Shown: positions 35,469-48,655, counted from the first letter of the stretch. The stretch is 64,000 nucleotides of DNA from Hetaerina americana (GCA_022747635.1 JAKTNV010000009.1:27289622-27353621); one strand, 5' to 3'. The notes: a model not told the origin generated them from the sequence alone. A program made the numbers and translations.

Positions 35469-36221
35469 CGAGGGTCATCCGGAAAGTAGTACCCGTTCGT
35501 GCCGCATGAAGTGCTGACGACGCGAGTAGCCGCTGGACGAGGTCAGATAGCTTCAGTGGCTTGTCTGCCTTCTCTGAGCCAAGTTGCGTGACGCTAGCAT
35601 TGCCTGTGTTGTTTCTGTGATTGTTTACAATGTTTAAAAAAATTGAGAACGCCGCCAGTTGTGAAGTGAGGGCAGTGATTAAATTCCTCAATGCAAGAAA
35701 CGTTCGCCCATGTGATATTCATCGCCAATTAAAGGAGGTGTATGGAGACAATGTAATGGGCGAGTCGTCTGTTCGGCGGTGGTGTCGCAACTTCAACATG
35801 GGGAGGGGGAACACACACGACGATGAGCGTTCGGGGAGACCGTCTGTCATTACAGACCAACTGGTGAGCTCAGTTGACGAATTCGTGAGGAACGATCGGC
35901 GCGTCACAATTGATGACATCTGTGAGCATTTTCCCAATGTTTCTCGAACAATTGTTCATGAAATTGTTAAACACCATCTGCATTATGCAAAAATTTGTGC
36001 AAGATGGGTCCCTCGCGTATCTCAATGAGCTGGCGGCGAAGGACTATGCAGCAGGAATACAGAAACTTGTCACACGTTATGACAAATGCCTTAATTTGCT
36101 TGGAGATTATGTTGAGAAGTAGTTTAAAGTATCCTCTTTCAAATAAAATTTTTTATGTTTGTTAATATTTACTTTTGTGTCTTTATTTCACGAACGGGTA
36201 CTACTTTCCGGATGACCCTCG
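35469..36221 (+). mobile_element. 753-bp mariner deletion derivative, copy 2
   Basis: Same ends and length as copy 1 in the opposite orientation, flanked by TA at 35467-35468 and 36222-36223. Confidence 0.95.
35621..36028 (+). CDS. HTH-only mariner transposase fragment (copy 2)
   Basis: This 135-residue ORF is equivalent to those in copies 1 and 3 and differs at two residues: GES instead of DES, and SGRPS instead of SERPS. SGRPS matches the usual mariner (D/E)ERSGRP linker, so copy 2 is closer to the ancestral form. There is no catalytic domain. The C-terminal remnant ending LLGDYVEK lies in another frame, within 35998-36122. Confidence 0.75.
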   Translation: MFTMFKKIENAASCEVRAVIKFLNARNVRPCDIHRQLKEVYGDNVMGESSVRRWCRNFNMGRGNTHDDERSGRPSVITDQLVSSVDEFVRNDRRVTIDDICEHFPNVSRTIVHEIVKHHLHYAKICARWVPRVSQ

Positions 36222-36223
36222 TA

Positions 36224-36757
36224 TATACAGAGCATATGTGCAAACTTTCACTTAACCCCCAGATGAGGTCAATTATATTTATTGAATTTATTCTGTCCTG
36301 CGAATATCCCACTAGCCTTTGATGGTGTCACATGTAGACCCCTGAATTTGTTAATAGCAAATTTCAGTTGCATGATTTTCGCCTTTTCATTTCAATTTGC
36401 TTCACATAATTATTTACCAAGGTGCCTCGTGTGCTATTATTAACTAAAATTCCATATCTATAACCATGCATGAATTTAATCAAACAATACCAAATCTGCA
36501 AACCGCGAGAAAGAATTTAAATTGCTTCTTTAAAAGGTTTAAACTTCCATTTCGCATATATATTTTTGAATTGTCATATTTTATATAATTTTATCGTTGG
36601 ATACTTAGGAATATTTAACAGAGAAAATGAAAATTCGGACCTTTCATTAAGGCTAGACTCATGCTGTCTCAGTTCCGAAGATCTGAAATTTTCCTTGTTT
36701 TTCATGCAATTTTTCGTCTCATTAGATTGAATAAATTTTACTTGTGAAAAATATTAA
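36224..36757. other. AT-rich non-coding DNA
   Basis: Nothing is recognised. Confidence 0.5.
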
Positions 36758-37530
36758 AGGTATTATTATTATTATTTTAAATGATATTATACCGGTTATA
36801 GTAAGTTTGAATGGACAGATACGTGCCTTTCCTTGCCTCTCCTAACAAAACAACCCGAAATTTGACACTGTAATAAGCCCCCTCTTCAGTTCCGAATGCT
36901 CCTTCCCTCCCTTCATTCTATCCGACATCCCTATTCTATTTATGCCCCTTTCTCGTTCGCCAAACGCTCTCCCCTCTATCACAGTCTTCAACATTCCATT
37001 GCCGACCAAAACGATATGCATCCATCTTTCAGCCTCCTATAGATTTCTTCTAATAATACCTTCTTCGCCATGCCTAGTACTTCCTTTCTATTTATTTCTC
37101 CTTTTCTATTCTCCACTCCCGCATTTCAAAAGCTTTCAATCCACGCCTGTCATATTGCCCCAATAACCAAGTTTCTACCCCATACGTAACCCCATATCAA
37201 GTTTTGATAGGATTTTTCTTAACATCCTTACTGAACATCCCTGTCACCAATTCCATGATTAAATTAATAAAAAGTAAATTTTCCATTTCCTCCTCATGTC
37301 TATCATTCTTATTATCTCGTCTGTAATCCAAGATTTTCTTGTCCTTTTCGTATTTAATTATCTTGCTGTTCAATTTTCGGCTTTGGATTGCCAATTTTCA
37401 AATGTTTCCATTTTCCTACTATTTTACAAATCTTCCTTTCCTCGCCCTTCATTTTCTCTACTTTCCGGTTTTGGCCTCTGCCTCCCATTCCCTCTTCCCT
37501 GTTTTATCCTTTGGAATCTGACATTACGAG
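36758..37530 (-). mobile_element. RTE LINE remnant, 3' part
   Basis: The 3' tail (ATT)n lies at 36760-36777, with an ACCGGTTATAGTAAG-type end at about 36791-36805. The decayed C-terminal pol region follows at 36870-37250 on the minus strand. Beyond about 37200 the sequence resembles the linker near 24.95 kb of the larger RTE copy, suggesting an internal deletion. No intact frame remains. Confidence 0.65.
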
Positions 37531-37539
37531 TCATTATTT

Positions 37540-38430
37540 TTAATTATGATCTGAATTGAAATTATACTATAGAAAAGTGTGGAAGCTTATTTTTATTTGT
37601 ATTTGATGTGTTAGTTACAATTATTGATGAAGGTAAACCAGCTATCGCGTTTCCGAACGTTTTCATTCATTCTGTAGTTAGCGATTTAAATTCGTATTTT
37701 TGCCAATTTTTGTCACAGAAATGACCGCTCCTCTTGTGCCATTCTTTTCCTGCTGCCCTCGTGAGTGGGATGTTTTGCAATATGCCGAATTAGGGTTTAG
37801 CCTTTCTCTCTGTAGTGCTACATTCACTCAAACATCGGAAGACCATGAAATGTTTTTCCTTTGCCGCCAGTCACTTTTCAACTATTATAATATTATATAT
37901 TTCACAGTCTTCTATTATTATAATATTTAATAATTAATTAAATAGATATATAAACGGAAGGGGCAATATATGACGTATGTCATGGATATAATGATCCAAC
38001 CAGCTATCTTTTCCGGCTATCGGCTATGTTTTCTTTTCCATATCTGAAACATATCTCCGCTAAATTAAATATCTTGGCTAGACTATATGCACTGCCATCA
38101 TTGAGTAATTGGCGCAATTCTCCAAGTGGAATGGTTACGTTTAAAGAGATCATGAGGCCAACATAAAACTCCATCGCTTGGGAATTAATGGATATTTGGC
38201 ATATAACTGCTGTTAGTTTTTTTAAATTTTGCATGGAAACATTTCGGCGATAGGCATATTACGACTGTGCGCGCTACTACGTGAATTCATGCCACGGAGT
38301 CGTTGCGGCAACTACTGAAATGTTATCGTGACCTTTTAGGTCCAAGTGAGGCCAACATAGATAGAACTCGGTGTGGGCGGTGGATCCTGTAACTATTGTT
38401 TTCCCGCATAGGCCTCTCGATCGCCATTTG
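37540..38430. other. AT-rich non-coding DNA
   Basis: Nothing is recognised. Confidence 0.5.
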
Positions 38431-38439
38431 GTGCCCGCA

Positions 38440-39170
38440 CGAAGTTTCCCATTTCCCGTGTTTTTCAGCAAACCCCTATCCCACTCTCCCTCTAAGGGGA
38501 GAGTACTCGGGAGGCTTTCCCTACTCCTCCTCCTCTCCTGCCCCCACGCGATCTCGACGAGTGCGGCTCACGACGCGCGCCCCGCTCTCACGCACACACA
38601 GAAGACCCGGGTGGAAACCCCTGCGCGTAAATTATCCCGAAAATGAAACTGTCACTCAAGGATGCGAAAGTGGACGTCGCGGACGGTGGATTGTTACCGG
38701 GAGGGAGAGGGAGCCGAGGGGTCGAAAGGGGGGTTGGGAGGAGGTAGGGGGGAGGGGGATTGAAGGTTGAAAGGAGACTCCGCCAGGGGGCGGGGCGGGG
38801 GAGGAGGTAGCGAAATAGGGTCGGCGGTGGTGAAATGGGATTTGGGGGAAAGGGGAGGGTATTTTTCCGTGCGGTGTGGATGGGCAAAGGGAAGGTGGGT
38901 TCGCCGGAATCGGGGGCGTGGGGTGTGGGGGAGAGCTGGGGGTTTGTCGTCGTGCTGTGGGAGAAGGCCATGGATATGCGCATCATCCGGTGTTTATGAT
39001 GGGTTTAAGATTTTTAAGTGGGCGGCTCGGTGAGTGGAGGAGGATCCGTGGCTGCCGTTGAGAGGGCGGGGGAAGAGGAGGCGAAGGGAGTACGCTGACT
39101 GGTGCTACACGGAGGGAAGGGAGCGTTGAAATTTCCTCATTCCACCAGAAGGGGATTGGATGAAAGGGTT
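38440..39170. other. GC-rich island with skew switch
   Basis: It is C-rich to about 38590 and then strongly G-rich (many GGGG runs) to about 39170. The ORFs here are Gly/Arg- or Pro/Ser-rich by composition. Confidence 0.5.
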
Positions 39171-42100
39171 CGATTTAAATTTGTAAACGTCACATTTAAC
39201 TTACGTTTTCCATGTAAATAAGTAGTACCTTGACCTTGGAGAGAAAATGGAACTCGGCATTGGAATATAGTATACATTGGTGCGTGAACTATGACCTAAA
39301 TTGGCTGCATAGCCATTCATTCTTCCCTTCCACTGGAATGTCTCACAATTTTTTTGTATCAATTCTTCTCCGTAGAAGGATTTACACTGTTTCTTTCTGA
39401 TAAAATGTTTAATATTGATCCGAATATAAGTACTGAGTGAGTAAAACAACAATACTAGTTTACTGAGGTCAGTACTTCGAATATTTAGTATTTTAGATAT
39501 GACAAAAGCGAATTTATCGAAGCATACTTTCGTTGGGGTTTCTAAAACATTATTATCTCATATTCTTTATATCATTTTTGCTAGCAAATTTTTTTAATGC
39601 TTCAAATTTTGGATTTTTTTGGTGTAACAATTAAAATTATTATAAAATTAATAAATCTTCCTCACTCTTAGAGTTAATAGTTTTTTAAAATCACCTCGAT
39701 GGGTTTTACATTAATTTGTTCACGGTGTTGTTACAAATTAATTACTATTAAGAAAAGTTCATTAGTAGAAATTACTCTGATAAACCAGAATCTATTATTA
39801 TGCCGTACGCCATGATTTCAAATATGCCACTTGCATTTTGCTAAAAAAATTCTCTCAGTTAACTTATTACTAATTAAAATAATATATGGCCGCGATAATT
39901 ACTTAAATCAGTAAATCCCGCTGTATAATCAACTAATAAAATGGCAATGGCCATCTCCATGTTGCCTTTGCAAGCGGGTAATTTGTGCACAGATGGATTT
40001 TTCATGATACAATATTTTATCATGAGCTATTTATTGTTATTATTTTTCAATTTTTTCTTGCAATTTACAATAAAATTAATGGGAAATTAAATTTTTTCTC
40101 TTTCCTGGGTATATAAATTAAGAATTTAAATCTTTATGTAGGTAATCATACTGCTCCATAAAATTTTATTTCTAATTGGGGAAATGAACTTCAGTTGCAT
40201 TTGGCCCTTGTTCGTACACACGATCCCTACCTAGGATGGATTTCTTTTTAGCAATTCTTTCAAAAGGTTGTGAACTTAATATCAATATTAATTTTAATAT
40301 TCCTACGGAATCCAGAAATATTATGCATTAACTTCGCTAGTAAACATTTCTGGTTGTAGGGAGCCTACGGTTGTCACCCATAGTGAATTTCCTTATTAGT
40401 CTTATAAAAAAGTTTGAAATATCTTAGGCACAACATTCTCATCCTGTTTTTTGGTGTTGACAGGATTTATTTACTGCCAAAAGCCGAAGCAACTAAGACA
40501 CAGTCAGCATTTCCCCAGTCGTAACATTTCCACCAAGAAAATGATGATATTTTGCAAAAATTAGAAATATTTCTCTCATCACAATCAATTGACCCACTCG
40601 TTATCGAAATGAGCTTGTACAATTTCTTAAAATATAATCCATTTCAGGAGCAATCAAATATTTTTCCCGATAAAGCCATCCTAAAAATACCAGTTGCATT
40701 ACCCTTTGGTGCCAAAATATCATTAATAATTTAGCGATTTCATGTAAACACTCCTGATGCAAATATATAACAAATAAATGCAACCATGGCAGATAACTCG
40801 ACCGGCGCGGAACCGCCTTCACGTTCAGATATTTTTTCAACAACTGAAAGTATTTATTTAAATATATCCATGTATAACAGCAAAAAGAGAGAAAGATAAA
40901 ATCACTATTAAATATGATTCCGTCAATCGGTCACATGTTTTGCTTAAATATGCAGCTTTTATTTCTCCACGTAATGTGAAAAAATTTGCAAAACATGTAC
41001 CTAATTCATTTTTCCAAGTAGCTTGCCCCATATATTTCATCTCTTCCTACAGAAACAGCGCTACATATAAGCTTATTCATCTAACCGCCACCCTTCTCGC
41101 GCCAATTTCTTCATTATTCTGTTCATGACTCGTATCTGAATCTATGGAGCTGGTTTCAACATTGTCTTTTGTGTCGAATCCATCTGATTACAGCTAATAC
41201 AGATCTAAAGCCGCAAATTTGACCAGCTAATCATTACAGAAAAAGTGATGCATTACCTCTACATGACTTAGGTTTGATAAATCAAATATCTCCTTCCTCA
41301 TGGTTCATTCAAGAGACTCCTTCGAGGGGAGGAGTAAAGGAAACAAATGCATCTTGAAAACACAAAAATGAATTCATAAGCGCGGGTTACTAGAATTTTA
41401 AATAACTTTAGCATATTTAGTCGCATTGAGTGTGACAGACGCGATTCGGAGCAACCACGAAGAGAATTGTCTTCTGCGAAGCGGATTCACAACTGAACTA
41501 TGATGCAGAACGTATTGTCAGGAGGATTTGCCGATAATGCGGTAAGAGATTCCCTCAAGGCATTAGACCACAGGCCTATCCGTTAATGAGTAACTCAAAT
41601 AAATTCAGACAATTCACTTGTTTGTGCGAACAACCGAGGGTTTACTAGTTCTAGTGATCTCTTATGTTTGGTCAACGGCTTTTCTTTCCTCCTCACATAA
41701 TATTTTAAAGTTGTTCATTAGCTGTGTGCCGCATTGGCGTTAATAAGAATATTTTGGTGAATGCATTTAGTCCGTGTGTATTTTCACCTCCATTCCACAT
41801 AAGTGTCCGTGAGGAATTCCATGAGGCTTTCAAATTTATCGGGCAGGGAGAGAAACCATGTGGTAAGATCGATCTCCGACTTAGGAAACATCCTATCGTA
41901 TATGCAACCCTCGGAACTCTCGAAACGCTGCCACCATAACAAAAATGACGAAAATACGTTCTGCTTCCTAAAGAATACTTGGAAGCATGTGCACACTCGT
42001 TGCCACGATTATCAATTTCATGATTGGGTTTGGCTTACGGAGGCGGAGGCTTTAATTGGGAAACTCGGTTAGGCATAACGCAAACTAAGGGAAACCATAA

Positions 42101-42990
42101 AATGTAAGGAAGGTAGGCGTTAGTGTTTCGGAGTCGTGTGATAACCGTTTCATTTATTTCAACTGAATCAACCAACCAAAAAATTTAATCAAACGAATCA
42201 ACCTACTGGATTCTAAATAATCAAAAAACAGCTTGAGTTTATCGCACAGTATTAGTTGCTAATGGTAATAGAGCCGACGTGATATATCATTTAGAGTTTC
42301 AAATTTTTGTTAAAGACTACAGACCCCATGCGTGCCTGATTACGGCATATATGTATTTAGACAGTTATTAGCCTTCGATAAGTGAATTTGATAGTCACAT
42401 AAAGGGCTTTATTGTGGTATAATTCCATCACGAGATTGCATATGTGAAGCATTGCAGGCATGAATAAAAACAATACAATGTTCCAGGAACGCTAATTATC
42501 AACAAATGTATTCAGACGGTACTTAAAGCCAGAATATGTGCCTTGTAGATGGGAAAAAATTCATTTATTAATCAAGGATAGAAATCATCTACTTTCAATA
42601 AAAATTGTCCTATAGGTAAACACTTTATATTTCCCTTTATCTGAATGAAAATAATGTCTTGTCATCGACTGGAATTGACCGATGTGATAGATAGAGAGTC
42701 GTCTTTATTTTGGGGCGAGATTGAGACTATGGAGTCTCTTCAGAGACTTCTTATGATATGGTCAGTGTTTACAATGCATGAATACGTTGTCCATTTAAAC
42801 TTATCATCGATTTATCCTCCATACTTACTAATGACATGACTTGAAATATTTTTATCTTTGAAAACATTAGAAATCTCTTCGAACTAACGTTGAGAAGTCC
42901 ATTTGATGAGGTTTACGGGCAATTCTGTCAACCTGTGATATGCCGAGTGGAAGGCTTTTGTCGCGACCTCCTCACTTGCAATTTAAAATA
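39171..42990. other. AT-rich non-coding DNA
   Basis: About 3.8 kb with short open frames only. No domain, repeat family or RNA gene is recognised. Confidence 0.5.
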
Positions 42991-42999
42991 AATCAGCAT

Positions 43000-44500
43000 T
43001 CATTTTTCGAGAGGTGATCGGGTCGCAAGGGACGTGGGTCCGCCTCCCACTTCTTCCTCCCTCCACCGTGGTATTTCTCAAGTTGTCTCCCGTCGCCTCG
43101 GGCGAAGGCTGAGGGGGAAAAGGGCATGAGAGACGGGGATGTGGCGGCGATCTCCTAATAACTTCCTCCCCTGCGGACGTACCACTCCCTGACACCAGAG
43201 GCCGCGGTTAGGATCCCAATAATCGCATTGAGGGTGTGAGGAAGCAAGAAACGTAAAGGGAAGGAGAATGAAAAGAGGCATGTAATGAGATTATTCTACT
43301 CTGAGTATCATCAATTGGGAGGATTCAAAAAGGGAAACTATTGCATTTGTGTAAAATATCCTAAAATGTACACGTCATAAGAGTTTGCGTAGATTTTGGC
43401 TCTCAGTGTGAACTAAGTCCCATATTTTTACAATTAATATCTTCACTATATTGTTTTTTTGTTTCATACTACGGAATTGAGATGATTCATGTTAGGGAAA
43501 TATTCAGAGTCCAAGTTTATGAACTTAAATGTGACATTCGGTCATTTCAAGGACATTTAAGGGAGGAATTTGGGATCCATTCATGAAAAATGGAAAAGAA
43601 AACTTCGTTGTCCCTTTTCCTTCTTACGAGTAATCAAACTATTTGCGCGTGTACAGGTATGGAAGTATATTTTAGTCCAAAATGCACCAAAAATTAAATT
43701 CATTCTACCTATTTTGGTGATTATCTAGTTATTTAGGTGATAGAGCACAGCAAGACACGGCAGCCAATCATAGGAAATGCATGCGAGGCCCATCTGTGAG
43801 TGGGTACCTACCATTTTCGGTAGGAGGAATGACTGGGAAACTTCAGTTGTTTTAGAGAATGTAAGCAGCATGGAGGTAAACCGAAGGTAGGAGGGGATGA
43901 GGATATGGGAGGCAGGTTCATGGGGGTACAAGAACAAGCTCTCGAGCCCGGGAAAGGAGGAGCGGGGAGATGCGCCTTTCCCGAGAAATTGAGAAAGAGG
44001 CGTGGGGAGGGGAGTGCGAGAGCTTGGGGTTGGGGTGGATGGGAGAACCACGTGCTCCATGGGGGCGTGGGGATGGGTTCGGGATGGGTGGTATCAAGGG
44101 GCCGGAGGGGGGATATGGGGCGCGCGCCTTTGGGGAGGGCGGATAGAGCCGTGGGGAGAGAGTGTACGTGGGAGAGCACGGAGAGGGGGAGAGGGAGGGT
44201 ATAGTAATGAGATGGTCTCACACTGATGGGAATAAATGGTCCTCGGGAGTGGGTTGGAAGCGAGAGGTTTTGCGGAAGGGGATGGTATTGCCTGGAGCCC
44301 GCCTGGCGGAGAGGGGGGAGGAAAAAAAAGGATGCCAAAAATGTCTTGCGGCGGCAAATGGAACTAGTGAGACAGAAGGGAGACTCTCCCCTCACCTCTA
44401 TCCCGCTCCCCCATTTCTCACCTCCATGAAGAAAGGGAGGAAGGACGTTTTTAAGTTCGAGAGCATCCACATGGAACTCATACGATAATGGGAATCCCAT
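43000..44500. other. Two GC-rich islands separated by AT-rich DNA
   Basis: 43000-43270 is GC-rich with mixed skew. 43880-44330 is strongly G-rich on the + strand, changing to C-rich at about 44385-44430. The 230-residue minus-strand frame at 43808-44500 is Pro/Ser/Leu-rich and shows no domain; I treat it as composition-driven. Confidence 0.5.
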
Positions 44501-44530
44501 GATCCCATCCCCTTCCCTAGGTCTATTTTA

Positions 44531-45113
44531 TGGAACTGAGGTCACCGCCTTAAAATTAAATTTGACAGTTTAAATTGAATGGGTAACCATGTGCAAGAGA
44601 CTGACGGAATGCAATTTTTCATTAATTTTATTTGACAATGCCTTTATTTTCATTTACGCGCATTCATTTTGTCATTTCTTTCCGATAAATCATCTAAAAT
44701 GAAAAATATATGCCGTTTAAAAATTCGCTGTCAAATATGTTTTTAAGTCTATTCCATCTATTCACCTGCGTCTGTTGTAGATTTTAAAGTTAATTATTAT
44801 GTATTTTCAGTTGCAAATTGCATTTGATTTTTGTTCATTCGTTAATATTTACTACTATCATTGCACTCAGTAATATAACTATATGTCATGTTTATGCCCA
44901 TTCATCTTAACAAACTGGATCGAGATTTTTTTACCTCAGATTTCGCTCGTCAACATAGGGTAAAACAATGTTTCCATCGTTTTCTATCACTTCTAATCCA
45001 TATGTTTTGGAAATTTTCATTGTATATTGCCTTTTAATACCTTACTATCAACTTGATTGCGCTTCTTAACGGTATTGATTAAAGCGGGTCGTATCATTAT
45101 TCATACATGTAAA
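44531..45113. other. AT-rich non-coding DNA
   Basis: Nothing is recognised. Confidence 0.5.
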
Positions 45114-45115
45114 TA

Positions 45116-45446
45116 CGAGGTATGTCCGGAAAGGATCCAGCCGGGCAATATTTTGAGAAAAAGACTGCCTAAACAGTGAGGCTTTAGTCCCCTTCGAAGA
45201 ACTCCCCTTGGGTCCTAACACACTTATTTCAGTATCTCTTCTACTTTTCAAAACAATCAGCAAAGTCCTTTTTCGGAATGGTCATCTCCTGCCTCATCTC
45301 ATTCTCGTTTATCTCCCCAATGCCAAAAGTGTCGTGCTACAGTTGCAGTGGACTTGCTCCAAGCCGCAAACGATGACCCTGGTTTTCTAAAAAAGGTCAT
45401 AACTGGAAATGAGCCACGGGTCCACGGCTATGATCCTGAACTGCTC
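45116..45446. pseudogene. Scrambled mariner relic
   Basis: The left end is TA followed by CGAGGTATGTCCGGAAAGGA, a mariner-type terminus. On the minus strand 45116-45290 encodes a decayed transposase C-terminus (IPKKDFADCFEK..KCVRTQGEFFEGD with stops). On the plus strand about 45325-45446 encodes a central piece, VAVDLLQAANDDPGFLKKVI then TGNEPRVHGYDPE, matching the first catalytic block (TGDExWVYxYDPE) with Asp changed to Asn. The two parts lie in opposite orientations, so the element has rearranged and is inactive. Confidence 0.75.
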
Positions 45447-45536
45447 AGTCTTCCCAACAGTCGGTTGATTAAACAGTCGGTATTCGTCCAATAAAATGAT
45501 TTCACTCTTCGCTGTGCATTGATAATTGATGATTGC

Positions 45537-45577
45537 AAATAATACATAAATGAGCCTAGCTCATTTATGTATTATTT
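45537..45577. repeat. Perfect 19-bp inverted repeat with 3-base loop
   Basis: The arms 45537-45555 and 45559-45577 are exact reverse complements around CTA (central AAATGAGC..GCTCATTT). This could be a very short foldback element or cruciform-forming site. No terminator role is implied in a eukaryotic genome. Confidence 0.85.
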
Positions 45578-45599
45578 TTCTATTCATTATTATTTTTAG

Positions 45600-46700
45600 G
45601 GATAGTAGATGATCGATGATGGTAGAAATCGATATTAGGGATCTGTCAAATTTAACTCACCATGCATTATTTCTCTGCAATGTCCTACATTTTCTCTTTG
45701 TATTAACTTAATTTGGGATAAAAATTGTAACTATATTGTTACTGTCAATGTAAGGACATATTTATAAATTTTTTACGCAAATAATATCTAAACGCTATGT
45801 AATATTAGGCCATGAATGATAATTATAACCGTACCGAACGTATTTAAGAATCCACGGGCCAAAAACTTTTGATAAATATTACACAAAGAGCAAGTGTTTT
45901 TTTAACTGAGCTAAATATTATGAATTGAAAGTAGCTGTTGGAAAAACAGTGCCTTATAATTGTTTGAATCAGAAGTGATTCATAAGGCAACAGGATCAAA
46001 CTTGGAATCAGGGACGTAATTTTAGAAAGGCGTATGTTGACGCTTATTCTCCAATTGCATACCGACACTCTAATTTGATCACCTTTAGATATTAAAACGT
46101 ATTGTTGGTGGCCTTCACAGCTTTAATTTAAAAATTTGTTAAACTTATTACAACCGACGCTTAATACCGATGAAAACCTTTCTCGAAATATGATTGTACA
46201 CGAAATATATTCGATTCGAAAGCCACCCGCAAATAGGCGCACCAGTAAGGAATCAATTTATTCTGGGAATTGTCTTCATTAACCATCAATTGGCCTTAAT
46301 TTATGTGAAAAAGTTAAATACTTTTCTCTCTCCTTGTTCCTAGTGAAAGCTCAAAGGTAAAAATAATGCAAGGAATAATTGAAAAAAATTGAAAATACAT
46401 CTCCTCACAAAATTCCATGGAAAAAGAGAACAGCATTTCAGGAAGGAGCAGTAGTACCACCTGTAGTCTTTCTACTTGCCTGCTACTTAGTCTCCACTTG
46501 TAGAACGAGCCATTGGACTCTGAGTGGCAATATGGCGCCGGGATGGAAGGTTTAATTATCTTCGGGCGAGGAATGGAGAACGTGTTCGACGCCGACTCCG
46601 TCGCACCCGCGTCGGAATCCCGCAACTACACATGTCCCTCTCGACTGCTGTAAATTTACTTTGCCATGCTTCGCCGTGGGACAAGCGGTCCCTTGATGTA
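45600..46700. other. AT-rich non-coding DNA with a small CpG-richer segment
   Basis: 46520-46680 is richer in CpG; no exon could be supported. Confidence 0.45.
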
Positions 46701-46719
46701 AAAACAAGCGAGAAATCGG

Positions 46720-47060
46720 AATGAACGAATTCCCGAGACCTGGAAATAATCCGGGGGGAAGGAGAAGAGGAGGTATTGTTTGTTTGGGAGCCCCGCCGCT
46801 GACGTTCCGTGGGAATCTTCTAGTCTCTCGACCAGAAGCCCCAGTTCCTCTCTCTAACCGAGGAAACGGCTCTTTTCCAAAAGCACTCTTCCGTCTCTTT
46901 CCTTTCTTCCTTCTTCCTCTTTTCAGGATGATGGGGGTGGTCCAGCCTCTCTCCTTTTCCACCCTCCCTCCCACACAAACCCGCAAACGTGAACTTGTTC
47001 CTTTACTCCGTTCCATCCGTTCTTCTCGACGTGTTTACTCCTCACTAATTGGTTCGCTGG
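46720..47060. other. GC-rich island, G-rich then C-rich
   Basis: It starts G-rich (46745-46790), then becomes pyrimidine-rich to about 47030. No domain occurs in the open frames. Confidence 0.45.
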
Positions 47061-47184
47061 AGCCGCAAAGATTTAACGGGAGGGAATACGCGAAGAAGGG
47101 TTAGTGGAGACATGGCCTTCGCACTGTATGAACAAGAACTTCACTGACGAAGACACAAAGGAGCCGACCGATCATGAACACCGA

Positions 47185-47310
47185 ACGTTATATAATTATA
47201 TATTTATATATTACATACATATATATGCATTTATTTATATGCTACATATTGTATATAAATGTATTTGTGTGTATATATATATGTACATACATACAAATAT
47301 ATTCCTTCTC
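47185..47310. repeat. Degenerate TA/TACA-rich simple repeat
   Basis: Interspersed TATATA, ACATACATA and TGTATATA units. Confidence 0.85.
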
Positions 47311-48390
47311 AATAGTTTTACGCATACCAAGTAGCTCCCTTAAATGATACCAATATTACGACACATGCTATCAGTCCATGAATAAAGGAAAGAATAAGGG
47401 ATTGCTTTCTGGGTTGTGGGAATGTGATGGCATGTAAAGACGTTATGACCCATATACCAGTCAAATTAGTCACTATTTCAATCATTTTTATTCAAAAGAA
47501 CACCTTGTTTTGCTTTTTACCTTTTAATTGCAAGCATTTCCGAGGGAGAATTACAATTTTATTTTTCTCCGGGGATAATCTCTATGTACTTCAGCTGGTG
47601 CTGCGTAATCTGTGAATTTTGGCTGCATTTCTCCCCATTGTGTCCGAAGGAAAATCTGGTACTTTTTATGAACCTATAAAAGTTCATCATGTCCAAGTGC
47701 GCTCAGAATCACGTTCATTTCTTTTTACTTGCCATAGATCCTATGGGAAAATGTTTTAAATGAAAGGAAAATCTTTTATGCCTGTTTGTTCAGATTTTCA
47801 GATTTTAAGGCATGATGATTAAAAAAAAAATTAGAAAAAGGAATAGAAAAAGTATTGGCACGTTAAAAATTTGAAAAATCTCCAGAACGTGCCCCTTTTA
47901 GTCCATTCCCTACTTTTATACTTAAGAATCCAAGTTAGGATCTATTTTCTGAGTTTCTCAAAAATACCTATTGTTTACTGACTAAAACAATCATAGTATT
48001 ATTTCAGGAGTACAATGATAGTAAATATGTGGTGAATATTCAAAAAGACACCGAACAATAGATGGAGTTAAATAAATTCTTAATATTTGAATCATTCCAT
48101 GGTTATTGGAGGCAAAGAATGTTCTAATCGAAGAAGGAAGACGGAAGCGTGTATACTACGGGGAGGTGGACGGGAGGTCGACAAGAAATTTACTCTCCGC
48201 TGCAGCGGAGAATTCGACCAATTAGAAAGAAAGGTAGGGTGAGGGAAGCGTCAGCTGGGGATACGATTCTTTGGATAATAGAGCGAGACTTGGACAGATA
48301 GGGATTTAGAAGAACGCGGTTAAGAATGGAAGTGAAACCACGGCGAGCAGTTACGAATGTCCCACGTCCCTAGTGTGTTTGCTCTGCGTC
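47311..48390. other. Non-coding DNA
   Basis: AT-rich to about 48100, then balanced. Contains the 18-bp perfect palindrome TCTCCGCTGCAGCGGAGA at 48194-48211. Confidence 0.45.
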
Positions 48391-48392
48391 CT

Positions 48393-48468
48393 GAAACGGT
48401 GGAGTAATTGGCTTCCGCGTGTTACAGTGCACTCGTTCGATACGCTCTTGTTGGTCGAGACATGAAAA

Positions 48469-48518
<50 letters not shown>

Positions 48519-48655
48519 CATACATACCTAGAGATCATCGGGCTGGAAAGTCGAAAGATCTGGTGTTCAAGTCCCGGTCAAGGAAATATTTTCGTGCTTG
48601 AGATCTGCTCGAGTCCGCCTTCCCCACTTCTCCTGTTTTTGCCCTTATATATTCG

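Noticed and set aside
26503..36221. Composite transposon formed by inverted 753-bp copies flanking the PLE
   Set aside because: Each copy has its own TA duplication and the PLE has its own 12-bp duplication, so independent insertions are simpler.
43808..44500. 230-codon minus-strand ORF
   Set aside because: Low-complexity Pro/Ser/Leu sequence in a C-rich strand; overlapping frames are equally open and no motif is present.
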